Assembly (NCBI GenBank): GCA_964035575.1
Contig: OZ037845.1
Span: 930,001-994,000, forward strand
Source: Rhynchopus sp. YZ270_cl-10
Taxonomy: Eukaryota > Euglenozoa > Diplonemea > Diplonemida > Diplonemidae
Length of the DNA stretch: 64,000 bases
Reading direction: 5' to 3'
In this document: positions 31,031-41,287 of the stretch, piece by piece
How positions within the stretch are numbered: the first letter of the stretch is position 1
Layout of the letters: every line of letters begins with the position of its first letter
Translations under genes and position numbers: made by a program
Notes under the pieces: generated by a model
What the model was told of the DNA's origin: nothing
The model's database searches: none
What the model saw: only the letters and a program-made list of their open reading frames with translations

Positions 31031-31798
31031 ATTGCCTCCCAAAGGCTTTTTCGAATTGTCCTTTTCACAAAAAGCAAAATAAAAAAATGTCACCAACTCA
31101 AATCTACAATTCACATATGGGGAAGGGAATGTGGAAGGGAAAAAAAGAAAGACGGAAGGAAATACGAATATAAAAGAAAAATGAATCTTTTTTTTTGAAA
31201 GTGTCAAAGCTTTAGGCAATTTCTTGTTGCACGTCCCCATGGCTGAACGACTAAAGAAATGTGTGCCATAGTGTTGGTATTGAGCTACAAGCATCGTTCG
31301 AAAGCAAGACAACAAATCAAAATGTAACAAAAGTTAGTCTATTGGTTAACAGGGCGGGGGGACGGAGGGAAAAGAGGGTGTCATAGATTGATCGTGCTGA
31401 GAACAAAGTGTCTGACTCTCTTTAATATGCACTCTCTTCACAAAAAAAATGCTCTTTTTTTTGTTTTGACACAATTGAAAGATGTGCGTAGCAAAGCTGT
31501 TATTTTGCAACTTCGTCGAAAAGCACTTCCTTTTGTTAAAAGCAACGGGAAAGGCTTGCTCGCATATTTGGAGGGGGAAAAACTGTACTAAAATGGCATT
31601 GACAATCTTACAAAGCAGTGAGGACTTATCCTCACTTTTAACAACAAAAAAAAAAAAAAAAAAAAAAAAAACCAAAACGTAACTGCGTTCTGTTGGGATA
31701 TCTAAGTGAAGCACAACATGCTCCCTACCCGCACGGTCTCCTTTTCACTCTATAGAAGGATGGTAACTATGCTATTTCCCCCTTTTCCCCTTTGCATT
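31031..31798. other. Spacer downstream of the giant surface-protein gene
   Basis: Gene-free. It includes A tracts (a 28-base run near 31643) and several T tracts. No RNA or protein gene supported. Confidence 0.5.
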
Positions 31799-34700
31799 CT
31801 ACAGGACACGCCCATCGCCGTAGCTGCCGTCAGGCTGCAGATTATCAAGGGGGTTTGCTTGTTGGGACGGTGCTGGGAGGGGGGTGACGCTGTAGGGGTC
31901 TTTGACGAAGGGGTTTGATTGGGGCGCATGCGACTCTGCGTACATGCTGTTTTGGTAGGAGGCAGCGCCGTCAGGCCCGCCCTTCCAGGCAACAACGAGG
32001 GCTGTCTCAGGCAGGGTCCAGATGCCGCGTGCACCCACACCCGCACCCTCGGGGTAGTAGTAGTACTGGTTGCGTGAGTTGCTCCAGCGTGCCACGTAAC
32101 GCTCCCCGTCACCATCCTGAAGATGCACCATCTCCTCCTTCACAGGTTCCTGTGCAGCGTTCGGCTCGTAGTAGTCCTGGCTGTATGGTGGCGGCTTCTC
32201 GTACACAACACGCTCCTGGTGTGGTGTGGTGTGATGAGTGTGTGGTGTGTGCGTCTCAGGCGCCTGCTTCGGTGCAGCAGTTGCTGCGCTTGTGTTCGAG
32301 TTCGAGTTTGAGTTCGAGTTTGGCCCCGCAAAGCAGAATATAGCAACAAGCAAACCAATAATCAGTATGAGACAGAACACAGACGCAACAACAATCAACG
32401 CAATAGCCCACCCAGGCAGGTCGTCGTCATCCGACGTCGTGCTTGGCGACAAGGTCGCAGTACTCCCAGATCCCCCACCAGAGCAGCAGGCACTCGCATC
32501 ACAACCTGATGCCGCACAGATCGCACTCGCAGACAGCGAACCCGTCACACAGGTGAAGGAGGAGCAGCTGACACAACACTCGGAGATGGCGCACACCGTC
32601 GCCACACACTGCACAATCGCCGCATTCGACTTGAGCTGGCACTGCCCCGCGAACTGGTTGCACTGCGTCGAGGGGACAACTGGCGTCCCAGGGGGAAGAG
32701 GCGTCACCGACCCGGGAATGGGTGTGCCGGTGTTGAGGAGACTCACCGTAGGGAGGGTGTCTGCTGTCACAGCGGCGTACTTATCGTCGGAGGACCTGAT
32801 GTTCTGCAGTGCCACTGAGTAGGGGGTGTCTGCACCCGAGCCGCTCACCCCGGTAACGACCACTGTCTGCGGGGTGCGCCACGTGTCTGATGTGAAGGTC
32901 AGCAGTGCTGGGACTGCTGAGCCCTGTGTGGTGTCATTGCTCACAATGTCCATGAGCACATCGCCTGAAGGGCGCGAGGTGAGCGCAACGGTGAAGGTCG
33001 CAGTGCCGCCCTGCTGCGAGGTGAACAGGCTGCCTGTGGGCTGCACATTCACACCTGTCACGTCGTCATCGACCACAGTCACTTTCACGTCTAATGGGTT
33101 GAAGCCGTGGTACTTCAAGTCAGCGGACTGCGCAGCAGAAGTGACGATCGACACCTCAACATCCCCATCGTCAACATCATCGTTCACCGCCCTCACAGAC
33201 ACGAACTGTGGCGTCGACCAATGAATCTTCCCCGACGTAGGCTGAATATCAGGAGTGAAGATCAGTCTCTGTGTATCAATAGTAGCCTGCTCCACCAAAG
33301 CGCTGGCCAAGTCAAGTGTGACGTCGTGTGTGGGTTGCGTCAGCAAGACAACGCTGAAGTTGCCAACATTGTTCTGGTTCGTGGACGTCCCTGCCTCGTT
33401 CACCACAAGCACCAGTGGTGCGATCTCAACACCAAACGTGTCGTCGTCGCCGTTGACGAGCTGGATGTCATTGATGTCGAGACCTGCAATGCGCGTGTCG
33501 TCCGAGATGGCTGGGTGCAGCACGATACTCACAGGCACATCCCCGTCGTCCACGCTGTCCTGCACAGAGGTAACGGTGACTGTCTGCGGGAAGGACCACG
33601 AACCTGGTGTGAAGAGGAGGAACGATGTGGACACAACAACTTCGGATGTGTCGTTGCTGGAGATGGGCACCGTCACGTCAGCAAGCGGCTGTGTCAGGAG
33701 TGCCACTGTGAAGCGCAGTGTGTGGTCTGGGGAGAAGGCAGACTCATGCGTGATGCCCTCGCAGCAGCTGCAACCAGGCAACACACACACCGCCCCAGTG
33801 CTGACGTCGTCGTCCGTCGTCGACACAGGGATTACGTTAGCAGGACTTGTCAACCCTTGGTACACAGTGTCACGGCTTTGTGCGGGCTCAACCATCACGT
33901 TGTATGCAACATTGCCGTCGTCCATCATGTCGTCCACACCTGTCACTCTGATCTCCACTGGGGCTGAGTAGTTCGCGGGACCGAAGAAGACCAGCTGGGG
34001 CTCCACCTTCCCTTCTGTGTGGTCGCCAGAGGTGACCGGCACGGTGACGACGTCTGTAGGCTGGGAGAGCAGGTTAATGAAGAAGACCTTCCCTTCAGCA
34101 CCTGCCTCGTCCACCACAAGGGGTGGCACCACACCACGCAGGTCCACGTTGACGCCTGCAGTGTCGTCGTCCTGGTTGAGACCCAGGATCGTCGGCAGGA
34201 CCCTCCCGTTGTAGTTAGTGTCAAGGCTCTCCACCAGTGGGAACGTGATGGTGAAGCTGACGTCACCATCCTGCACATCGTCGTTCTGCCCAGAGACGGT
34301 GACCGGGATGTCCTGGTAGTTCGTGCTGTCGAAGCGGATCGATGCAGGCGAGACAACACCCTCCGTCGTGTCGCTGGTCAGCACAGTCAACACCACGTCG
34401 GATGAGGGCTCCGATGTCAGCGAGATGAAGAACTGGTCTGTGGTGCCTGCCTCCGTCGTGCTGAGTCTGAACCTGTTGATGTCTGTAATAACGTTGGAAA
34501 GAGAGTCTTTCAAGAGAAACCCTGCTACATCGTTGTCCTGTGTCAACATGCTGAGGCGTGGCCCAATCAGGTTGTCGTACCCAGGGTCACCCATGGACGT
34601 TGCATCGAAGTTGACTGTGGATGCCACGTCGCCGTCAAGGATGCTGTCGTCCACTGCCGTCACCGTCACAGTCTGTGGGGTGGCGTAGTCGGTGGTGGTA

Positions 34701-37700
34701 AACGTCAACGTTGCCAGGTCGACAGCGACCTCTGTTGCATCTGCAACGGTTATCCCCACCGTCACATCCCCTTTCGGTATCGACGTCAAGGTGACTCTAA
34801 ACTGTGCACTGAGTGTGCTTGCTTCGGTCAGCACAAATGGCGGCACGCTGTTCATAACAGGGGTGACAATGATATTGGGAGTATCATCATCGACGTTCAC
34901 GACCCGCACGTCGGGCGGGTTCAGTGCAGCGTAGACCGCGTCGTCTGAGGATGCGGTTGTGACAATCGTATACGTGATGCTCCCATCTGCGACATTGTCG
35001 TCCTGGGGGGTCACCGTCACTGTCTGTGGCGTGCTCCACTGGTTGCGCCCCGGTGCGCAGGGCAACGTCGTGCACGTGTCTGCCAGGAACACTACTTGTG
35101 AGGGGCTCACCGTTCCCTCCGCAGTGTTGTCGCTTGTCAGTGTGATCACAACGTCCTTAGTCGGCTGCGTGAAGAGCACAATGTTGAACGTCACAGGCGC
35201 ACCGTTCTCAACAGTCTCGATGCTCGTAGGTGTGGCCCCCACCCCAGCCAAGTCGTCGTCTTCGTTCGACACAAATACCGAAGGAATTGTGAGTGCGTTG
35301 AACTGTGTGTCGGTAGACCGCGTCACGAAGAAGATTTCATACGTCACAGTCCCATCCTGCACAGCATCCTGCATGCCTGTTACTGTCACGGTATTGGTCC
35401 CGTCCCAGTTAGCAGGGGTGAGAACGAGGTCTGGAACGGACACAACACCTTCGCTCGTGTCGCGGCTGGTGATAGAGACTGTCACAGGTGCAAGGGGCTC
35501 GGATCTAAGTTTAATGACAAAGGAGACCGCGCCCCCGTTCTCGTTGGTGATAAGCGTGGTGGCGGTGGTGAAATCGACTGCGTTCAAGGCGGTGACACCG
35601 TCGGGCTGCAGGAAAGACAGCCCAGCCACATCGTCGTCTGCGTTGGTGATGCCTGTCAACCGCGGCAGGAACAGCATCGTGTCTGCATACTGCACATCAG
35701 TGGTGACAATGTGTGACACACTGACAAACACTGGCTGCACACCATCCGCAACGTTGTCATCCTGGCCTGTGAGCGTAACGGTCTGCGGGCTCGCGTAGTC
35801 TGTCGTTGAGAACGTGAGCACCTCAGGTGTCAATGCCCCCTCCGTGTGGTCCGAAGACGCAAGGTGCACAGTGACCATGGCAGTAGGCTCAGAGTCAAGC
35901 ACAACCGTAAACGTCACAGCAGTGCCGGTCTCAGAGATCTCGTTGTTGGGCACAGGTGCGGTCATAGTGATGCCGGGCACGTCGTCGTCCTCGTTCGACA
36001 CTACCACATCCTGCACCTGGAAGCCGTTGTAGTTTGCATCGTTCGAAACGGCAGGGTCAGCCCTGATTTGGTACACTTGAGTCCCATCTGCAATTGCGTC
36101 ATCGACGACGTTGATTGTAACTACAAGCGGAGTTGCCCATGTCATATCGGAGGGGAGGATGACTTGCAGCGGGGAAATGTTCCCCTCTGTCGTGTCTGTG
36201 CTCTGCAGGTTGACGGTGACATCGGCAGTTGGCTGCGATGTCAGAGCCATTGTGATACTTGACTGCACAACTGTGCCTTCCTTTGTGCTCACTGCGTATG
36301 AACTCATCACAATCCCCCTTACGTCGTCGTCCCTGCAAACAATGCTCACCAGGTCGCTAACCAATGTGCTGTATATGAAATCGCTTGCGGCTGTGGTCAC
36401 AGTACCCTGCACCGTGAAGGGCTGGTCACCATCATCAACATCGTCGTTCACACCTTTGACGCTCACGGTTTGGGGTACATTCCAATTTGTGTTCGTCAAA
36501 GTGACTGTCGCAGGAGCCACAATCTCGGCTTCAGTCGCGTCAGAAACAGCGAAGGTAATCACGACGTCGCCGACAGGTTGGGTTTTCAACGACGCCACAA
36601 ACTTCGCTTCTGTCCCGCTCTCGGTCACTTCGGTCATCCACACACCGTTCGGTGGGGCAAGCAAGATCCCTGGGGTGTCGTTGTCCTGGTTGATGCCAGT
36701 GATCGTACTGGGGGACACGGCAAGACCCGAGTAGGAGGTATCTGTGGAAGTGGCTGTAGAGAAGCTGATGATGAAATTTTGGTTGTCATCTGCAATCAAG
36801 TCGTCCAGCCCAGTCAAGGTTACTGTCTGCTGCGTGCTCCATTGCCCAGTACCCCCGGAAGTGAATGTCAGAGTTTTGGTCGAAAGCGCAACTTCGGTGG
36901 GTTTGTCCACATCGAACGTAATAACAACATCTGCCGTGGGCTGTGTCGCCAAGCGCACCATGAAGGTGTCACTAGTCCCGGTTTCCGACACAAGCTTTGA
37001 GAGGTGGTTAGACAGCACAATCGCAGCCACGTCGTCGTCAGTGTTTGTTACCGTCACATCTGGCGCCACCACAGCTGAATACATAGTGTCGGTTGAAATC
37101 ACAGTTGTCACGATTGAGTATGTTTGATCACCGTCCTGGATAGGGTCCTGTAGTCCTGTCACCGTTACTGTCTGGACTGAAGACCATGTCCCTGCCTGGA
37201 ATATAAGAGACGTCGCAGAGAGTGATCCTTCACCAGACATCTGGCTCACAAGCGTGATGGTAACGTCCGCCTCAGGTTGTGAGCCAAGCACAACAGTGAA
37301 CTGATCCGATGTGCCTGCCTCGGAAGTGGTCACGGTTGTTGGAGTGATGATGACACTACGCACGTCGTTGTCGCCGCTTTGGACGGGCACCCTTACTGAC
37401 GCCAGGGTCTTGTAAGAGTCTTCCATGTCTGCAGGGACCGTAAGAGGGGCGGCTATGGGCGAGACAAAGATGTTGAAGCTTTGTGTGCCGTCATCAATCA
37501 AGTCATCCACCCCCGTGACGGTGACAACCTGCAGGACAGACCAGTCTGTCTCTGTGAACGTAAGTGTTGATGTAGAGACAACGGCTTCGGTGTGGTCTTC
37601 GCTGTCAACTGTCAGGTAGACTTGCTTGCCGGGGTTCGGTGACGTCTGTAGTCTCACGGAAAACGTCGTGGCAAGTGGCATGCCTGTGCCGTCATCTTCG

Positions 37701-40700
37701 TTCACAACTAACGGGTTTGCTGCATCAACCAGAATCAGGGCAACGTTTGTATCAAGGTTCAAAAAGCTGACTGAGTTGATGAGGGCAAGCAGAAGCGAAG
37801 AGTACTTAACATCTGTGGACACAATGCTGCTCACGGCCACGGTGTAGGCCACGTCCCCATCAACCATGTCATCGGGCACCCCGGTCACCGTCACTCTGAT
37901 CTTGCTGCTGAAAGTGCTTGGCCTGAACACAAACCCGGTAGCAGGAACGGAACCTTCAGTCGTGTCGGAGCAGGTCAAAAACAATGTGACATCCGCAGTG
38001 GGTTGCGTGCTGAGCGACACATCAAAACCCTGCGTCACCGCTGCCTCTGTTGTCTGAAGTGGAGGTGTCCCCACGGGCTCGATGACGACAGCTGCCGTGT
38101 CGATGTCTTGGTTCGTCCCCACCACGTCGCTGATCGTGATCCCTCTGTATTTCGCGTCGTTCGAAGTTGCTGCATGCGAAATCGAATACCCAACGTCGCC
38201 GTCGTCGATGGAGTCGCTCTTTCCTGTCAGCGTCACAATCTGGGCCGTCTCCCACGTCGTGGCATCAAAGGACAGCGATGTGGGGCTGAAGGTCACCTCT
38301 GCACTGTTGTTCGTAGACAGCGTGATGGTGACAGTGTCGGTAGGCTTTGAGGCTAGACGCATTGAGTACGTTGCTGTGCTGCCAACCTCAGAGAGGAACA
38401 GAACCGCAGCAGAGGTGATCGAGACAGCGGCGGTGTCGTCGTTTGTGTTCGACACTGACACGTCCTGCACGATGATGCCACTGTACTTAGGATCAACGCT
38501 TGTTGCCGTGGACGTGACAATCGTGAACGCAACGTCTCCGTCGTCAACCTGGTCATCCACACCCGTCACCGTCACCGTCGCAGGGCTTGACCAAGCGTTC
38601 TTCCCTGCCACGTTCGAGGCAGAGGTGAAAACTAATGTGGAGGGTGACACCACGCCTTCGGTGGGTGCACTGGACGAGAGGTCAATTGTAACATCGTTGA
38701 GAGGCTGCGTGAACAGCGACACCAAAAATGTAGCTGTACCACCTGCCTCTGTGACAACGATGCTGGTGGGAGAGATCTCAACACCCGCTGTGTCGGTGTC
38801 GTCGTTGTTAATGCCTGCAACAGCTTTGACGTCATTCATGCCTGAGTACGCGGTGTCAGTAGACACTGCGGGTGAGAAGTCAATCGTGAACGCAACTGGG
38901 CCATCATCAACGGCATCTTGCACACCAGTGACAGTGATGGTTTGCTTCGTCGCGTAGGTTCCAGATGTGAAAGTTAAAAGCGACTTGTCAATCACAACCT
39001 CTGACGTGTCACTCGAAGCAATAGCGATGTCCACATTCGCGGTTGGGGATGTCTTCAGTTGCACGGTGAACGTCACACTGGTGCCCAACTCTGATGTGAT
39101 CAGTCCTGCAACAGGGTCTACCAGGATCTCTGCAGTATCGATGTCGACGTTGGTGAGTGCAAGAATGACAGGGGAGATCGCAGTGTACGTCGTGTCTGTG
39201 GAGGTTGACACATCTGCGATGACGGAGTACACAACATTCCCATCATCGGTGTTGTCTGCAACACCTGTGGCCGTCACAACTTCGCCGATGTTCCACGTTG
39301 TAGCCGTCAGTGTCACTGTTGCTGGTAAGACCGTCCCCTCCGTTAGATCAGTGCTGGAAATCGACAGTGTCACATCTGCTGTGGGTTCTGTACTGAGTTT
39401 CACTCGCATCGCAAAGGTGCTGCCTGTTTCAGACGTGCTGACCGGGATCATTGTATTTTCTGCAGTGAGCGTGACTCCAGCAACATCGTCGTCCAGGTTC
39501 AGGCATGCAACATCCGCTGGGTTCAACAGCTTGTAGTTGGTATCAGCAGTGCTTGTGGCATCAATGCTATTCACCACTGTGTACGGGATGTCTCCGTCTG
39601 CTTTGTTGTCATCAAGTCCAGATACTGTCACTGTGCGCGGTACATTCCAATCGGTAGTAGTGAAGGATATGGACGGTGGTGACGCAGAGCCCTCGTTTGT
39701 TGTTGAGGACACCACAGAGGTGACCACAACTGTTGACGTGGGCTTCGAGGAGAGCACGACCGTAAACTCGTCTGTCTTCCTTGCAGCACCTTGGTCCTCT
39801 GTAGTCTGCAGCAACGCAGAGGTGGGCGTCACAACGATGCCCGCAGTGTCGTCGTCCGTGTTCTTCAGATTGATCGTTGCCGGGAAGTTCCCTTGGTAGT
39901 CTGTATCACCAGATGTAGTTGTTGTCCGCACGGTGTAGTCGATAGTCCCATCCTGGACGGTGTCTTGCACACCAGTGACTGTCACAAGCTTCGCCACGTT
40001 CCAGTCAGTTGTAGTGAAGGTCAGAGATGCAGAACTCAGCGTCCCCTCCAGGACATTGTCAGACAGCATGTTAATCGTCACGTCCACGGTAGGCATGGTC
40101 CTCAGCACCACTGAGAACTGTGTGGTGCCACCCGCCTCGGTTGTCGTCAAACCTGACGTTGGTGTCACTGTGACCCCTGCAGAGTCGTCATCCTGGTTGG
40201 TGCACTGCACTGTGACGGCAGTCAATGCTGCATACTTCGCGTCGTTCGAAGACAGCACGCCGTTGCTGATAGTGTGAACAATGTCGCCATCTGCCTGCAA
40301 GTCGTTCACCCCTGTTACTGTCACAGTTTGTGGCAAACTCCAGCTGTTCTGACCTAACCCATTTGACCCAGGCAAGAATGTAAGTGTACTTGGAGACACA
40401 GTTGACTCCGTCGTATCTTGACTTTGAACTTGGATCACGACAGTGTCTGTGGGCACTGTGACCAAACGCACAGTGTACGTTGCTGTTCCTCCAGCTTCAG
40501 TCGTAGTCACCGAAGTGGGAGAGACCAAGATGCCTGAAGTGTCGTCGTCGGTGTTGGAAACAGGCTGGTCGCTCACGACTTGGACTGAGTTGAAGCGTAC
40601 GTCGGTGGACACCCCGAGACCAAACCTGATGCTGTAGGCGGTGTTGCCGTCGTCCTTTGCATCTTGCACGCCTGTGACTGTGACGGTTTGCGGCACGTTC

Positions 40701-40948
40701 CAGTTGGTGGTGGTGTACTGCAGGGAAGACTTGTCCACAACACCCTCCCCAGGCGCCGATGATGTTACTGCTATGGTGACGACTGCTGTGGGCTGCGTTG
40801 TGAGCACAACACCAATGGCCGTCGACGCACCTGCCTCTGTGGTCACGAGTGGGTTGCCTGAGGGATAACTCACTGTGGAGAGCTGCCCTGCGCACAACGA
40901 CGCACACAGCAGCAAGACCGCCCCACGTTGAAAATGCTGTCGTGTCAT
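31799..40948 (-). CDS. Giant repeat-built type I membrane protein with Calx-beta-like repeats
   Basis: About 3049 residues in one uninterrupted 9.15-kb exon. After a signal peptide (AVLLLCASLCAG) come about 23 repeats of 105-115 residues. Each has the pattern TTEAGGTATFTV, TQPTADVTI, S.DTTEG, LTF...W..PQTVTVTG, DD...DG, YTI and N.DDDTAGV, ending in acidic DDD calcium-binding-like turns. This resembles Calx-beta or cadherin-like beta sandwiches. A cysteine-rich module (CNQFAGQCQL to CDASACC, about 14 Cys) precedes a transmembrane helix (WAIALIVVASVFCLILIIG). The cytoplasmic tail carries PPPY (a WW-binding site) and NPF (an EH-domain site), plus NQYYYY. Probable role: adhesion or glycocalyx, with regulated endocytosis. 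The first ATG is at 40948; the frame's upstream triplet at 40960 is GTG. Confidence 0.8.
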   Translation of the reverse strand: MTRQHFQRGAVLLLCASLCAGQLSTVSYPSGNPLVTTEAGASTAIGVVLTTQPTAVVTIAVTSSAPGEGVVDKSSLQYTTTNWNVPQTVTVTGVQDAKDDGNTAYSIRFGLGVSTDVRFNSVQVVSDQPVSNTDDDTSGILVSPTSVTTTEAGGTATYTVRLVTVPTDTVVIQVQSQDTTESTVSPSTLTFLPGSNGLGQNSWSLPQTVTVTGVNDLQADGDIVHTISNGVLSSNDAKYAALTAVTVQCTNQDDDSAGVTVTPTSGLTTTEAGGTTQFSVVLRTMPTVDVTINMLSDNVLEGTLSSASLTFTTTDWNVAKLVTVTGVQDTVQDGTIDYTVRTTTTSGDTDYQGNFPATINLKNTDDDTAGIVVTPTSALLQTTEDQGAARKTDEFTVVLSSKPTSTVVVTSVVSSTTNEGSASPPSISFTTTDWNVPRTVTVSGLDDNKADGDIPYTVVNSIDATSTADTNYKLLNPADVACLNLDDDVAGVTLTAENTMIPVSTSETGSTFAMRVKLSTEPTADVTLSISSTDLTEGTVLPATVTLTATTWNIGEVVTATGVADNTDDGNVVYSVIADVSTSTDTTYTAISPVILALTNVDIDTAEILVDPVAGLITSELGTSVTFTVQLKTSPTANVDIAIASSDTSEVVIDKSLLTFTSGTYATKQTITVTGVQDAVDDGPVAFTIDFSPAVSTDTAYSGMNDVKAVAGINNDDTDTAGVEISPTSIVVTEAGGTATFLVSLFTQPLNDVTIDLSSSAPTEGVVSPSTLVFTSASNVAGKNAWSSPATVTVTGVDDQVDDGDVAFTIVTSTATSVDPKYSGIIVQDVSVSNTNDDTAAVSITSAAVLFLSEVGSTATYSMRLASKPTDTVTITLSTNNSAEVTFSPTSLSFDATTWETAQIVTLTGKSDSIDDGDVGYSISHAATSNDAKYRGITISDVVGTNQDIDTAAVVIEPVGTPPLQTTEAAVTQGFDVSLSTQPTADVTLFLTCSDTTEGSVPATGFVFRPSTFSSKIRVTVTGVPDDMVDGDVAYTVAVSSIVSTDVKYSSLLLALINSVSFLNLDTNVALILVDAANPLVVNEDDGTGMPLATTFSVRLQTSPNPGKQVYLTVDSEDHTEAVVSTSTLTFTETDWSVLQVVTVTGVDDLIDDGTQSFNIFVSPIAAPLTVPADMEDSYKTLASVRVPVQSGDNDVRSVIITPTTVTTSEAGTSDQFTVVLGSQPEADVTITLVSQMSGEGSLSATSLIFQAGTWSSVQTVTVTGLQDPIQDGDQTYSIVTTVISTDTMYSAVVAPDVTVTNTDDDVAAIVLSNHLSKLVSETGTSDTFMVRLATQPTADVVITFDVDKPTEVALSTKTLTFTSGGTGQWSTQQTVTLTGLDDLIADDNQNFIISFSTATSTDTSYSGLAVSPSTITGINQDNDTPGILLAPPNGVWMTEVTESGTEAKFVASLKTQPVGDVVITFAVSDATEAEIVAPATVTLTNTNWNVPQTVSVKGVNDDVDDGDQPFTVQGTVTTAASDFIYSTLVSDLVSIVCRDDDVRGIVMSSYAVSTKEGTVVQSSITMALTSQPTADVTVNLQSTDTTEGNISPLQVILPSDMTWATPLVVTINVVDDAIADGTQVYQIRADPAVSNDANYNGFQVQDVVVSNEDDDVPGITMTAPVPNNEISETGTAVTFTVVLDSEPTAMVTVHLASSDHTEGALTPEVLTFSTTDYASPQTVTLTGQDDNVADGVQPVFVSVSHIVTTDVQYADTMLFLPRLTGITNADDDVAGLSFLQPDGVTALNAVDFTTATTLITNENGGAVSFVIKLRSEPLAPVTVSITSRDTSEGVVSVPDLVLTPANWDGTNTVTVTGMQDAVQDGTVTYEIFFVTRSTDTQFNALTIPSVFVSNEDDDLAGVGATPTSIETVENGAPVTFNIVLFTQPTKDVVITLTSDNTAEGTVSPSQVVFLADTCTTLPCAPGRNQWSTPQTVTVTPQDDNVADGSITYTIVTTASSDDAVYAALNPPDVRVVNVDDDTPNIIVTPVMNSVPPFVLTEASTLSAQFRVTLTSIPKGDVTVGITVADATEVAVDLATLTFTTTDYATPQTVTVTAVDDSILDGDVASTVNFDATSMGDPGYDNLIGPRLSMLTQDNDVAGFLLKDSLSNVITDINRFRLSTTEAGTTDQFFISLTSEPSSDVVLTVLTSDTTEGVVSPASIRFDSTNYQDIPVTVSGQNDDVQDGDVSFTITFPLVESLDTNYNGRVLPTILGLNQDDDTAGVNVDLRGVVPPLVVDEAGAEGKVFFINLLSQPTDVVTVPVTSGDHTEGKVEPQLVFFGPANYSAPVEIRVTGVDDMMDDGNVAYNVMVEPAQSRDTVYQGLTSPANVIPVSTTDDDVSTGAVCVLPGCSCCEGITHESAFSPDHTLRFTVALLTQPLADVTVPISSNDTSEVVVSTSFLLFTPGSWSFPQTVTVTSVQDSVDDGDVPVSIVLHPAISDDTRIAGLDINDIQLVNGDDDTFGVEIAPLVLVVNEAGTSTNQNNVGNFSVVLLTQPTHDVTLDLASALVEQATIDTQRLIFTPDIQPTSGKIHWSTPQFVSVRAVNDDVDDGDVEVSIVTSAAQSADLKYHGFNPLDVKVTVVDDDVTGVNVQPTGSLFTSQQGGTATFTVALTSRPSGDVLMDIVSNDTTQGSAVPALLTFTSDTWRTPQTVVVTGVSGSGADTPYSVALQNIRSSDDKYAAVTADTLPTVSLLNTGTPIPGSVTPLPPGTPVVPSTQCNQFAGQCQLKSNAAIVQCVATVCAISECCVSCSSFTCVTGSLSASAICAASGCDASACCSGGGSGSTATLSPSTTSDDDDLPGWAIALIVVASVFCLILIIGLLVAIFCFAGPNSNSNSNSNTSAATAAPKQAPETHTPHTHHTTPHQERVVYEKPPPYSQDYYEPNAAQEPVKEEMVHLQDGDGERYVARWSNSRNQYYYYPEGAGVGARGIWTLPETALVVAWKGGPDGAASYQNSMYAESHAPQSNPFVKDPYSVTPLPAPSQQANPLDNLQPDGSYGDGRVL

Positions 40949-41287
40949 GAGCACTAACACAATATCCCCCTTTCACAAGACGCAAAGGAGGCCTGAACTA
41001 TCTCCCCCCAAGGGAGCCCCAAGAATAAATGTTCTAAAAATGCAAAGGGGAAAAACGCGGTGTAAGGGGGGGATTGCTGTGGTAATATATGTAGCTATGT
41101 GGGGAGGCGAGGGATGAGGAGTGGAATACAAAAGCGGGACAGTTTCGTTTTTTTTCTTTCTTCATAGTTTGCAAGGACGATATTGGAAACAGTGTAGTTG
41201 CCACGCCTCCTAGCACAGCAAACTCTACCTTCACATTCCCACTTCCTCTTTGTGTTGCTTCTGTTGCTGTACCTTCGGTTGGTTTGA
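40949..41287. other. Intergenic spacer
   Basis: Short spacer between the giant gene start and the lipase-like gene stop. Nothing recognised. Confidence 0.5.

Noticed and set aside
31799-41000. Many plus-strand open frames opposite the giant gene (for example 38082-38957)
   Set aside because: They are antisense shadows of a repetitive GC-richer coding sequence; none has a domain or a good start.
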